The position numbers were made by a program, and so were the translations under genes. A stretch of 20,711 nt of DNA from Deltaproteobacteria bacterium (GTDB lineage: Bacteria > Myxococcota_A > UBA9160 > JAFDET01). Location: assembly GCA_019310195.1 (NCBI GenBank), contig JAFDET010000015.1:1-20711 (forward strand), read 5' to 3'. This document shows positions 6,809-14,406 of this stretch, piece after piece. The notes beneath the pieces were generated by a model. That model saw only the letters and a list, made by a program, of their open reading frames with translations, did no database searches and was not told the DNA's origin. How positions within the stretch are numbered: the stretch's first letter is position 1; every line of letters starts with the position of its first letter.

Positions 6809-7162
6809 ATGCTCGCCGAGTACAGCGGCGTCCTGATCACCCTCGTGATCGCACTCCTCATCGCCGGCGGACTGATGACCGCCCAGATCTTCGCCGGGCC
6901 CAAGCGGCGCTTCGCGGAGAAGCTCGAGCCCTTCGAGTGCGGCGAGCGCCAGATCGTCTCGCCGCGTCAGCGCTTCGCGGTGAAGTTCTACCTGGTGGCG
7001 ATCCTGTTCGTCGTCTTCGACGTGGAGGCGGTGTTCTTCTACCCGTGGGGCGCGCTGTTCACCGAGCTGGGCTGGCACGGCTACTGGGCCATGGTGGTGT
7101 TCACCGTCCCGCTCGTGGTGGGGCTGCTCTACGAGTGGATGAAGGGCGCGCTGGAATGGTGA
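6809..7162 (+). CDS. nuoA: NADH-quinone oxidoreductase subunit A
   Basis: This 117-residue membrane subunit of complex I has three predicted helices and helps to close the quinone chamber together with NuoH and NuoJ. Diagnostic motifs are FECG (43-46 region, PFECGERQ) in the loop and FVVFDVEAVFFYPW (67-80), whose Asp71 and Glu73 correspond to the conserved acidic pair of the family. The length is normal for the family. A strong GGAGGG (6794-6799) lies 9 nt ahead of the ATG and is the best ribosome-binding site in the operon, as expected for its first gene. In most bacteria nuoB, nuoC and nuoD follow; here nuoE follows directly, its ATG lying inside the nuoA end with a 7-nt overlap. Confidence 0.97.
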   Translation: MLAEYSGVLITLVIALLIAGGLMTAQIFAGPKRRFAEKLEPFECGERQIVSPRQRFAVKFYLVAILFVVFDVEAVFFYPWGALFTELGWHGYWAMVVFTVPLVVGLLYEWMKGALEW

Positions 7163-7623
7163 TCTCCGAGGACGCGCGCACCGCCATCGACGCGGAGATC
7201 CGCAAGTACCCCCAGCGGCGCGGCGCGCTGCTCCCGGCCCTCCACATCGTGCAGAAGGAGCTCGGCCACCTGGCGCCGGAGACCGCCCGGGAGCTGGCGG
7301 AGATCTTCGAGATCAAGCCCGTGGACGTGATGGAGGTCGTCTCCTTCTACAACATGTTCTACGCCGAGCCCCAGGGCCGCCACCACGTGCACGTGTGCAC
7401 CAACCTTCCCTGCTCGCTGCGGGGCGCGCGCGGCCTGATGCGCAAGATCGAGGCGCACCTGGAAATCGACGCCGGCGAGACGACGAAGGACGGTCGCATC
7501 ACCCTGGGCCACGAGGAGTGCCTGGGCGCCTGCGCCTACGCACCCATGATGCGGATCGACGAGACCTATCACGAAAACCTCGACCTCGAGGAAGCCAAGC
7601 GCATCCTCGACGAGCTGGAGTGA
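7156..7623 (+). CDS. nuoE: NADH-quinone oxidoreductase subunit E (2Fe-2S, 24 kDa type)
   Basis: This 155-residue peripheral subunit of the NADH-oxidising module carries the off-pathway 2Fe-2S cluster N1a beside the FMN of NuoF. The ligands are Cys81 and Cys86 (VCTNLPCSLRG) and Cys122 and Cys126 (HEECLGACAYAPMM), in the family order. The N-terminal helical part (YPQRRGALLPALHIVQKELG and MEVVSFYNMF) is typical. The ATG at 7156 overlaps the nuoA stop by 7 nt (ATGGTGA), which suggests translational coupling; a GTG at 7159 is the next codon and a less likely alternative. The cluster-binding residues are all present, so the protein should be functional. Confidence 0.97.
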   Translation: MVISEDARTAIDAEIRKYPQRRGALLPALHIVQKELGHLAPETARELAEIFEIKPVDVMEVVSFYNMFYAEPQGRHHVHVCTNLPCSLRGARGLMRKIEAHLEIDAGETTKDGRITLGHEECLGACAYAPMMRIDETYHENLDLEEAKRILDELE

Positions 7624-7626
7624 GCG

Positions 7627-8925
7627 TTGGGTCTCCAGGCGCCCTACGTCACCGGTTACCTCACCGAGCACTTCGCCGACGACGCCTATGCGACGCTCGA
7701 CGGGTACAAGGCCCGGGGCGGCTATCGCGCGGCGGAGAAAGCGCTGCGCGAGATGTCGCCCGACGACGTCGTCGAGCTGATGAAGAGCTCGGGGCTCCAG
7801 GGCCGCGGCGGCGCGGGGTTCTCGGCCGGCATGAAGTGGTCCTTCATGCCCAAGGACTCGGACAAGCCCAAGTACCTGGTCTGCAACGCGGACGAGTCCG
7901 AGCCGGGCTCGTTCAAGGACCGCATCCTCCTGGAGCGCGGCCCGCACCAGGTGCTGGACGGAATCCTGATTGGGGCCTGGGCCACCGGCTCCGAGAAGAC
8001 CTTCGTATACGTGCGCGGCGAGTACGCCGAGCCGGCGGCCTGCCTGCAGCGCGCCATCGACGAGTGCTACGCCGCCGGCGTGCTGGGCGAGAACGTGCTG
8101 GGCAGCGGCTTCGCCCACGACGTGGTCATCACCCGCGGCGCGGGCGCCTACATCTGCGGCGAAGAAACCGGGCTGCTGGAGTCGCTGGAGGGCAAGAAGG
8201 GCCAGCCGCGCAAGAAGCCGCCCTTCCCCGCCCAGTACGGCGCCTTCGGGATGCCGTCCACAGTCAACAACGTGGAGACCTTCTCCCACGTACCGCACAT
8301 CGTGGAGAACGGCGCCGACTGGTTCCGCGGCTTCGGAACCGAGAAGAGCCCGGGCAACGTCATTTTCGGCGTGTCCGGACACGTGATGCGCCCGGGCCTG
8401 TACGAGCTTCCGATGGGCACGCGCCTGGACGAGATCGTCTTCGAGCACGCCGGCGGCGTGCCCGACGGGCGCAAGGTGAAGGGCGTCATCCCGGGCGGGG
8501 TGAGCATGCCGATCCTGCCCGCCGGTCAGCTCGACGTGCGCATGGCCAACGAGTTCCTGCGCGAGCGCAAGACCATGCTGGGCACCGGCGGCGTCATGGT
8601 GATGGACGAGACCACCTGCATGGTCCGGACCGCGTGCGTCATCACCTACTTCTTCCGCGACGAGTCGTGCGGGCAGTGCACCCAGTGCCGCGAGGGCACG
8701 GGCTGGCTGAACAAGATCTGCAATCGCATCGAGCGCGGCGCCGGCACGCTGGAGGACCTGGACGTGCTGGCGGACGTGGCCGGCAAGATGGAGGGCCAGA
8801 CGATCTGCGCGTTCGCCGACGCGGCGGCGTGGCCGGTGCAGGGCCTGCTGCGGCACTTCCGCGGGGACTTCGAAGAGCACGTGCGCCTGGGCAAGTGCCC
8901 CTTCCCCGAAAGCTTCGAGCTGTAG
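7627..8925 (+). CDS. nuoF: NADH-quinone oxidoreductase subunit F (NADH/FMN-binding, 51 kDa type)
   Basis: This 432-residue subunit is the entry point of electrons: it binds NADH and FMN and passes electrons to cluster N3. Motifs are the glycine-rich GLQGRGGAGFSAGMKWSFMP (56-75), VCNADESEPGSFKDR (85-99), GAGAYICGEETGLLESLEG (171-189) and MPSTVNNVETF (209-219). The N3 ligands are Cys348, Cys351 and Cys354 (SCGQCTQCREGTGW) with Cys394 (ICAFADAAAWPV). The length is normal. The start is TTG at 7627, preceded by GGAG (7617-7620) at 6-nt spacing. The next in-frame ATG would cut away the conserved N-terminal GYKARGGYRAAEKAL region, so the TTG is preferred. The gene lies 3 nt after nuoE. Confidence 0.97.
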   Translation: MGLQAPYVTGYLTEHFADDAYATLDGYKARGGYRAAEKALREMSPDDVVELMKSSGLQGRGGAGFSAGMKWSFMPKDSDKPKYLVCNADESEPGSFKDRILLERGPHQVLDGILIGAWATGSEKTFVYVRGEYAEPAACLQRAIDECYAAGVLGENVLGSGFAHDVVITRGAGAYICGEETGLLESLEGKKGQPRKKPPFPAQYGAFGMPSTVNNVETFSHVPHIVENGADWFRGFGTEKSPGNVIFGVSGHVMRPGLYELPMGTRLDEIVFEHAGGVPDGRKVKGVIPGGVSMPILPAGQLDVRMANEFLRERKTMLGTGGVMVMDETTCMVRTACVITYFFRDESCGQCTQCREGTGWLNKICNRIERGAGTLEDLDVLADVAGKMEGQTICAFADAAAWPVQGLLRHFRGDFEEHVRLGKCPFPESFEL

Positions 8926-8931
8926 CGCGCC

Positions 8932-10437
8932 ATGCCCAACATCACCGTCGACGGACAGGAGCTCGAGGTCGAGAAGGGCCGCACGATCCTCCAGGCCCTC
9001 GACGATGCCGGCCTGCTCATGAACGGCGTCGACGTGCCGCACTACTGCTGGCACCCGAAGCTTCCCATCGACGGCTCCTGCCGCCTGTGCCAGGTGGAGG
9101 TGGAGGGGATCCCCAAGCTCCAGATCGCCTGCAACACGCCGGTGCAGGACGGCATGGTGGTGCACACCACCACCGACCGCGTACGCGCAGCCCGCGAAGG
9201 CGTGATGGAGCTGCTGCTGGTGAACCACCCGCTGGACTGCCCCATCTGCGACCAGGCCGGCGAGTGCAAGCTCCAGGACTACGCCTTCGAGTACGGCATC
9301 TCCGCCTCGCGCACCCGCGAGCCGCGGCGCGCGCTGAAGAAGTCCGTGGACCTGGGACCGACCATCTTGTTCGACCAGGAGCGCTGCATCCTGTGCCGCC
9401 GCTGCGTGCGTTTCTGCCGCGAGATCCCCGGAACCGGCGAGCTGGGCGTCTTCAACCGCGGCGACCACTCGGTGATCGAGACCTTCCCGGGCACGGAGCT
9501 GGACAACCCCTACTCCATGAACGTGGCGGACATCTGCCCGGTGGGCGCCCTCACCACCAAGGACTTCCGCTTCAAGATCCGGGTCTGGTTCCTGGAGGAC
9601 GTGCCGGGCGTGTGCACCGGCTGCTCCAACGGCTGCAACGTCTACCTGGGCGTCGCCAACAACAAGGTCTACCGCTACGTCCCGCGCCGCAACGACCAGG
9701 TCAACGACACCTGGCTCTGCGACGCCGGTCGGATGTCCTACAAGAAGATCGGCGCCGAAGACCGCCTGCGTGGCCCCCTGGTGCGCGACGACGACGGCGT
9801 GCTGCGCGATGCCACCCTGGAGAGCGCGGTGGCCGTCGCTGCGGAGCGCCTGCGCCGGCTGGTGGACGCCAAGGGCGCCGGCGTGGTGGCGGTGGTGGCG
9901 TCGGCCCACGCCACCGACCAGGACCTGGCCATGCTGCGCCGCCTGGTGGACGCCGTCGGCATCGACACCGTGGGCGTCGCGCTGATCGTGGGCGAGGGCG
10001 ACGCGCTTCTGATCAAGCCCGAGAAGGCCGCCAATGCGGCCGGCGCGCGCGCCCGCGGCTTCGGCGATCTGGGGCCGGTGCTGGAGCGCCTGCGCGGCGG
10101 CGGCGTCGAAGCCCTGCTCTGCCTGGGCCACGACCTGCTCCACGAGTCGCTGCTCGGAGGCGCGGGCCCGCTGGAGGGCCTGGACAGCGTGGTGGTCCTG
10201 GACACGCACCGCTCGGAGCTGGAGCGCGTGGCGGACGTGGTGCTGCCGGCTCGCCACGCGGCCGAGAAGCACGGCACGCTGACCAACCACGCGGGCCTCG
10301 CGCAGCACGTGCAGCCCGCGGTGGAGCCCGCGTTCCAGGCCTGGTCCGAGGGTGAGCTGCTGGCCCGGCTGGGCGCCGCTCTGGAGCTCGACGGCTTCGA
10401 CGGAAGCTTCGACCCGCTGGCCGAGGGAGACGCCTAG
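8932..10437 (+). CDS. nuoG: NADH-quinone oxidoreductase subunit G, short form
   Basis: This 501-residue iron-sulfur subunit relays electrons from NuoF towards the quinone module. All expected ligands can be placed: N1b Cys39, Cys50, Cys53, Cys67; N5 His99, Cys103, Cys106, Cys112 (NHPLDCPICDQAGEC); N4 Cys152, Cys155, Cys158, Cys202; and the extra cluster N7 Cys228, Cys231, Cys235, Cys263 (VCTGCSNGCN and WLCDAGR). N7 is found only in some bacteria, including Escherichia and Thermus. After residue 280 only about 220 residues remain of the molybdopterin-oxidoreductase-like domain, so the protein is shorter than typical bacterial NuoG (roughly 700-900). The end is a normal stop abutting nuoH, with no sign of a frameshift. 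It starts at ATG, 6 nt after nuoF. Confidence 0.95.
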   Translation: MPNITVDGQELEVEKGRTILQALDDAGLLMNGVDVPHYCWHPKLPIDGSCRLCQVEVEGIPKLQIACNTPVQDGMVVHTTTDRVRAAREGVMELLLVNHPLDCPICDQAGECKLQDYAFEYGISASRTREPRRALKKSVDLGPTILFDQERCILCRRCVRFCREIPGTGELGVFNRGDHSVIETFPGTELDNPYSMNVADICPVGALTTKDFRFKIRVWFLEDVPGVCTGCSNGCNVYLGVANNKVYRYVPRRNDQVNDTWLCDAGRMSYKKIGAEDRLRGPLVRDDDGVLRDATLESAVAVAAERLRRLVDAKGAGVVAVVASAHATDQDLAMLRRLVDAVGIDTVGVALIVGEGDALLIKPEKAANAAGARARGFGDLGPVLERLRGGGVEALLCLGHDLLHESLLGGAGPLEGLDSVVVLDTHRSELERVADVVLPARHAAEKHGTLTNHAGLAQHVQPAVEPAFQAWSEGELLARLGAALELDGFDGSFDPLAEGDA

Positions 10438-11592
10438 GTGCCCTGGGAAGCGCTCATCAAGGTGCTCTTCGTCCTGATCCTCATGGTGGCGTCCTTCGCG
10501 CCCGTGGTCACCTGGGTGGAGCGCAAGCAGAGCGCGGTGATGCAGGACCGCATCGGCGCCAACCGGGCCGACCTGTTCGGCATCCGCATCCTCGGCCTGC
10601 TGCACCCGGCCGCCGACGTGATCAAGCTGATCTTCAAGGAAGACGTGGTGCCCGAGGGCGCCAACCGGGTCATGCACCTGGTGGCGCCACTGATCGCGGC
10701 CGTGGGCGCGATCATCTCGTTCGCCGTGATTCCGTACGGCGGCCGGTACACCTTCGGCGACACCACCATCAGCCTGGTGGCCGCCGACATCGACTGGGGC
10801 CTGCTCTACATCTTCGCCGTCGGCTCCATCGCCGCCTACGGAACCGTGATCGCCGGCTGGGCCAGCAACAACAACTGGTCGCTGCTGGGAAGCCTGCGCG
10901 CCGCGGCCCAGATGATCTCCTACGAGGTCACCATGGGGCTGTCCGTGGTCGGTATCTTCATGGTCTTCGGCACCCTGAAGATGTCCGAGATGGCCTTCGC
11001 CCAGGACGCCACCTTCCGCGTGCTGGGCTTCCTGGAGGTCTTCGGCCTGCTGGAAGCGCTGCCGATCTGGCTGGACTGGATCCGCCTGCCCTTGTGGGGC
11101 GTCTTCCTGCAGCCCCTCGGCTTCATCATGTTCCTCACCGCCGTGATGGCCGAGAACAAGCGGGCCCCCTTCGACATGCCGGAAGGCGAGTCGGAGATCG
11201 TGGCGGGCTACCACACCGAGTACTCGGGCATGCGCTTCGGCCTGTTCTTCATGGCCGAGTTCATCGAGGTGATCGTGATCGCCGCGCTGATGACCGCGAT
11301 CTTCCTGGGCGGCTGGTCGATTCCCTGGCTGACCACGGCGACCCTCGTCGGCGGCCTGGAGCCGTTCCTGGGCAACGACCTCGCCAATCTGGTGGCCATG
11401 GTCGCCCACGTCCTGACCTTCATCATCAAGGTCGTGGTGATGATCGGGCTGCAGATGGCCCTGCGCTGGAGCCTGCCCCGTTTCCGCTACGACCAGACCA
11501 TGGACCTGTGCTGGAAGATCCTGCTGCCCCTCTCGATCGCCAACGTATTCGTCACGGGCACGATCATCCTGCTGCTGAAGGGGCTGGGATGA
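10438..11592 (+). CDS. nuoH: NADH-quinone oxidoreductase subunit H
   Basis: This 384-residue membrane subunit forms the quinone-entry channel and the joint between the peripheral arm and the membrane arm. Signatures are VERKQSAVMQDRIGANRA (27-44), WSLLGSLRAAAQMISYEV (147-164), the acidic loop AENKRAPFDMPEGESEIVAG (238-257) and EYSGMRFGLFF (261-271), and SLPRFRYDQTMDLCWK (345-360). It is longer than the roughly 325-residue E. coli protein because of two insertions, around 186-222 and 297-320. The GTG start abuts the nuoG stop directly, with GAGGGAG 9 nt upstream. nuoI normally follows nuoH; here nuoJ overlaps it by 4 nt instead. Confidence 0.96.
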   Translation: MPWEALIKVLFVLILMVASFAPVVTWVERKQSAVMQDRIGANRADLFGIRILGLLHPAADVIKLIFKEDVVPEGANRVMHLVAPLIAAVGAIISFAVIPYGGRYTFGDTTISLVAADIDWGLLYIFAVGSIAAYGTVIAGWASNNNWSLLGSLRAAAQMISYEVTMGLSVVGIFMVFGTLKMSEMAFAQDATFRVLGFLEVFGLLEALPIWLDWIRLPLWGVFLQPLGFIMFLTAVMAENKRAPFDMPEGESEIVAGYHTEYSGMRFGLFFMAEFIEVIVIAALMTAIFLGGWSIPWLTTATLVGGLEPFLGNDLANLVAMVAHVLTFIIKVVVMIGLQMALRWSLPRFRYDQTMDLCWKILLPLSIANVFVTGTIILLLKGLG

Positions 11593-12095
11593 GCGCCGAC
11601 GTCTTCCTCTTCTACCTGATGGGCGCCTTCGCCGTGGCCGGCGCCCTGGGCATGGTCCTGAACGTGCGCAACACGGTGGCCTCGGCCCTGTCCCTGGTCA
11701 TCGCCATGATCTCGCTGGGCGGAATCTACGTGCTGCTCCAGGCCCACCTGATCGCGGTGATCCAGATCATGGTCTACGCCGGCGCCATCGTGGTGCTGTT
11801 CGTGTTCGTGGTGATGCTGCTCAACCTGCGCCAGGACGCGTTCCCGCCCGGACGGCTGCGCCTGTACAAGCTGCTGGGCGTGGGGCTCGGGCTCTGGGTC
11901 CTGGGCCGCTTCCTGGCGATCCTGGGCCCGCACCTGCCGGAGTCCACGGAGCTTCCGGAGATGTTCGGCGGCTACCGGCACCTGGGCCGGGCCCTGTTCA
12001 CCGACTACGTACTGGCCTTCGAGATGACCTCCCTGCTGCTGCTGGCGGCGATCGTGGGGGCGGTGATCCTGGCCAAGCGGAGGATCGGACCGTGA
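11589..12095 (+). CDS. nuoJ: NADH-quinone oxidoreductase subunit J
   Basis: This 168-residue membrane subunit has five predicted helices and lies between NuoH/NuoA and NuoK. The diagnostic stretch is MVYAGAIVVLFVFVVMLLNL (61-80), which in solved complex I structures carries the pi-bulge helix TM3 with the conserved Tyr (Tyr63 here). NVRNTVASALSLVIAM (25-40) is also typical of the family. The start is the ATG at 11589 in an ATGA overlap with the nuoH stop, pointing to coupled translation. Length and order (H-J-K) are normal except for the missing nuoI. Confidence 0.95.
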   Translation: MSADVFLFYLMGAFAVAGALGMVLNVRNTVASALSLVIAMISLGGIYVLLQAHLIAVIQIMVYAGAIVVLFVFVVMLLNLRQDAFPPGRLRLYKLLGVGLGLWVLGRFLAILGPHLPESTELPEMFGGYRHLGRALFTDYVLAFEMTSLLLLAAIVGAVILAKRRIGP

Positions 12096-12394
12096 TCCCC
12101 CTGGAGCACGTGATCGGCCTGTCGGCGATCCTGTTCGCCATCGGCACCCTGGGCGCGCTCACGCGGCGCAACGTGATCGTGATCCTCATGTCCATCGAGC
12201 TGATGCTGAACGCCGTGAACCTGGCGTTCGTCGGCTTCGCCCACGCCTGGGGAGACCTCTCGGGCCAGATCATGGTGCTGATGGTCATCACCGTCGCCGC
12301 GGCCGAGGTGGCCGTCGGGCTGGGCATCGTGATCTCCATGTTCCGCAACCGCGACTCGATCAACATCGACGACGTGAGCCTGCTCAAATGGTAG
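12092..12394 (+). CDS. nuoK: NADH-quinone oxidoreductase subunit K
   Basis: This 100-residue, three-helix membrane subunit is homologous to MrpC-type antiporter subunits and belongs to the central proton-translocating chain. Both key membrane glutamates are present at the same numbers as in E. coli: Glu36 (LMSIELMLNAVNLAF) and Glu72 (VAAAEVAVGLGIVI). The start is a GTG at 12092 in a GTGA overlap with the nuoJ stop. The length is exactly that expected for the family. The end overlaps nuoL by 7 nt in the motif ATGGTAG, mirroring the nuoA/nuoE overlap. Confidence 0.96.
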   Translation: MIPLEHVIGLSAILFAIGTLGALTRRNVIVILMSIELMLNAVNLAFVGFAHAWGDLSGQIMVLMVITVAAAEVAVGLGIVISMFRNRDSINIDDVSLLKW

Positions 12395-14403
12395 GAACTC
12401 CGGAGACCAGCGAGCTGCTGCGGTTGATTCCGGCCCTGCCCCTGGCGGCGGCGGTCTTCCACGGGATCGTGCTCGGACTGCTGCGGCGCGAGTCGCCGCG
12501 GCTGCTGGTGGTGGTGGTGTCCTGCGGCGCCGTGCTCGCCTCCTTCGGCCTCTCCGTCCTGTCGCTCTTCCGCTTGGTGGACCAGCCCGAGGGCGCCCGC
12601 ATCCTGGTGGACAACGTCTACACCTGGATCGGCGCCGGGCGCTTCAGCGGCGAGGTGGCCTTCCAGCTCGATCCGCTGTCGGCGGTCATGATCCTGGTGG
12701 TGACCGGCGTCGGCGCGCTGATCCACATCTACTCGATCGGCTACATGGACGAAGACCACCGGGACGACAAGGGGTTCCAGCGCTTCTTCTGCTACCTGAA
12801 CCTCTTCACGTTCGCGATGCTGATGCTCGTCCTCGGGGACAACCTGCTGGTGATGTTCCTGGGCTGGGAGGGCGTCGGGCTCTGCTCCTACCTGCTGATC
12901 GGCTTCTGGTACGGCGACTCGTACAACGCCTACTGCGGAGCCAAGGCCTTCATCGTCAACCGCATCGGGGACTTCGGCTTCCTGATCGGGATCTTCCTGC
13001 TCTTCTGGGCCATGGCCGACGTGGGGACCCCCTCGGTGGGCTTCCGCGACATGGCGGCCCAGTTCGGCGCCATCGCCGACAAGACCCTGGCGCTGCCCGG
13101 CTTCGGCGAGGTCAAGCTCGTCACCGTGGCCGCCCTGTGCATGTTCCTGGGCGCCTGCGGCAAGTCCGCCCAGCTTCCGCTCTACACCTGGCTTCCCGAC
13201 GCCATGGCCGGCCCGACGCCGGTCTCGGCGCTGATCCACGCCGCCACCATGGTGACCGCCGGCGTCTACATGGTGTGCCGACTGTCCTTCCTGTACGACG
13301 CGGCGCCCGTGGCCGCCGCCACGGTGGCCTGGGTGGGCGGAATCACGGCGCTGTTCGCCGCCACCATCGCCGTCGCCCAGACCGACATCAAGAAGGTGTT
13401 GGCGTACTCCACGGTGAGCCAGCTCGGGTATATGTTCGTGGCCGCGGGCTGCGCCGGCTACAGCGCCGCCGTCTTCCACCTGATGACCCACGCCTTCTTC
13501 AAGGCCCTGCTCTTCCTGGGCGCCGGCGCGGTGATCCTGGCCATGCACCACGAGCAGGACACCGACAAGATGGGCGGCCTGCGCAGTCGCATCCCGCTGA
13601 CCTGGGGCGTGTTCCTGGTGGGCGTGCTGGCCATCGCCGGCGTGCCGCCGCTCTCGGGCTTCTTCTCCAAGGACGAGATCCTGCTGGCCGCCTGGACCTC
13701 CCACGTTCCGGGCCACCGCGTGCTCTGGCTGATCGGCCTGGTCACCGCCGGGATCACCTCCTTCTACATGTTCCGTGTCTACTTCCGGACCTTCCACGGC
13801 GAGTGCCGCGCTCCGCGCGAGGTGCAGGAGCACATCGAGGAGCCCGCGGAGACCGTGACCTACCCGCTGGTGGCCTTGGCCTTCCTCTCCTTCTTCGGAG
13901 GCATCATCGGCCTGCCCCAGGTCTACGGCGACGCCATCGGGATCGCGGAGTCGAACAGCCTGGCCCTCTTCCTGGCGCCGGTGGTGGGAGAGGTCCATCA
14001 CGAGATCTCCCACGCCGCGGAGCTGGGGCTGGCGGCCCTGGCCGTGGCGGTGGCCGGCGCGGGCGCGCTGCTGGCCTGGCTCTTCTACGTGCGCCAGCCG
14101 GAGCTCCCCGGCCGCTTCCGCGCCTCGGCGACGGGCCTGTGGCGGCTGGTCGCCAACAAGTACTGGGTGGACGAGGCCATCGACGCCGCGATCGTGCGGC
14201 CCATGGTGACCGTGTCCGACAAGCTGCTCTACCAGCGCATCGACGCCGGACTGATCGATGGCGCGGGCGTGAACGGCGTGGCCAACACGGTTCGCGCCGC
14301 CGCCCTGGGCGTGTTCCGCCACCTCCAGAGCGGGCTCACCCAGAGCTACCTCTTCCTCATGATCGTCGGCACCCTGGCGGTAGTCGGCTGGCTGGTGCTC
14401 TAG
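12388..14403 (+). CDS. nuoL: NADH-quinone oxidoreductase subunit L (antiporter-like)
   Basis: This 671-residue antiporter-like subunit sits at the far end of the membrane arm. Residues needed for proton transfer are present: Glu161 (FLGWEGVGLCSYLLIGFWY), Lys259 (GKSAQLPLYTWLPDAMAGP), His284 (SALIHAATMVTAGVYM) and Lys429 (GFFSKDEILLAAW). The C-terminal part (about 535-671) contains the region that forms the long lateral helix along NuoM and NuoN in solved structures, followed by a final membrane helix. It starts with an ATG that overlaps the nuoK stop by 7 nt. The length is slightly above E. coli NuoL and otherwise unremarkable. An Mrp or hydrogenase-type homologue is unlikely because of the gene order. 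Confidence 0.96.
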   Translation: MVGTPETSELLRLIPALPLAAAVFHGIVLGLLRRESPRLLVVVVSCGAVLASFGLSVLSLFRLVDQPEGARILVDNVYTWIGAGRFSGEVAFQLDPLSAVMILVVTGVGALIHIYSIGYMDEDHRDDKGFQRFFCYLNLFTFAMLMLVLGDNLLVMFLGWEGVGLCSYLLIGFWYGDSYNAYCGAKAFIVNRIGDFGFLIGIFLLFWAMADVGTPSVGFRDMAAQFGAIADKTLALPGFGEVKLVTVAALCMFLGACGKSAQLPLYTWLPDAMAGPTPVSALIHAATMVTAGVYMVCRLSFLYDAAPVAAATVAWVGGITALFAATIAVAQTDIKKVLAYSTVSQLGYMFVAAGCAGYSAAVFHLMTHAFFKALLFLGAGAVILAMHHEQDTDKMGGLRSRIPLTWGVFLVGVLAIAGVPPLSGFFSKDEILLAAWTSHVPGHRVLWLIGLVTAGITSFYMFRVYFRTFHGECRAPREVQEHIEEPAETVTYPLVALAFLSFFGGIIGLPQVYGDAIGIAESNSLALFLAPVVGEVHHEISHAAELGLAALAVAVAGAGALLAWLFYVRQPELPGRFRASATGLWRLVANKYWVDEAIDAAIVRPMVTVSDKLLYQRIDAGLIDGAGVNGVANTVRAAALGVFRHLQSGLTQSYLFLMIVGTLAVVGWLVL

Positions 14404-14406
14404 GCC

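Noticed and set aside
4726..6903. A 725-residue reading of the lipoprotein frame running back through gpsA
   Set aside because: The upstream 430 residues are out-of-frame gpsA sequence rich in Arg/Gly. The GTG at 5607 gives a signal peptide and a coupling overlap.
8932..10437. NADH-linked formate dehydrogenase alpha subunit instead of NuoG
   Set aside because: Downstream of the cluster ligands there is no complete molybdopterin domain and no Cys/Sec active-site motif, and the gene sits between nuoF and nuoH.
7129..11409. Minus-strand open frame of 1426 codons antisense to nuoA-nuoH
   Set aside because: It is a mirror of real genes in very GC-rich DNA: His/Gln/Ala/Gly/Val-rich, no domains, while the opposite strand encodes unmistakable nuo subunits.
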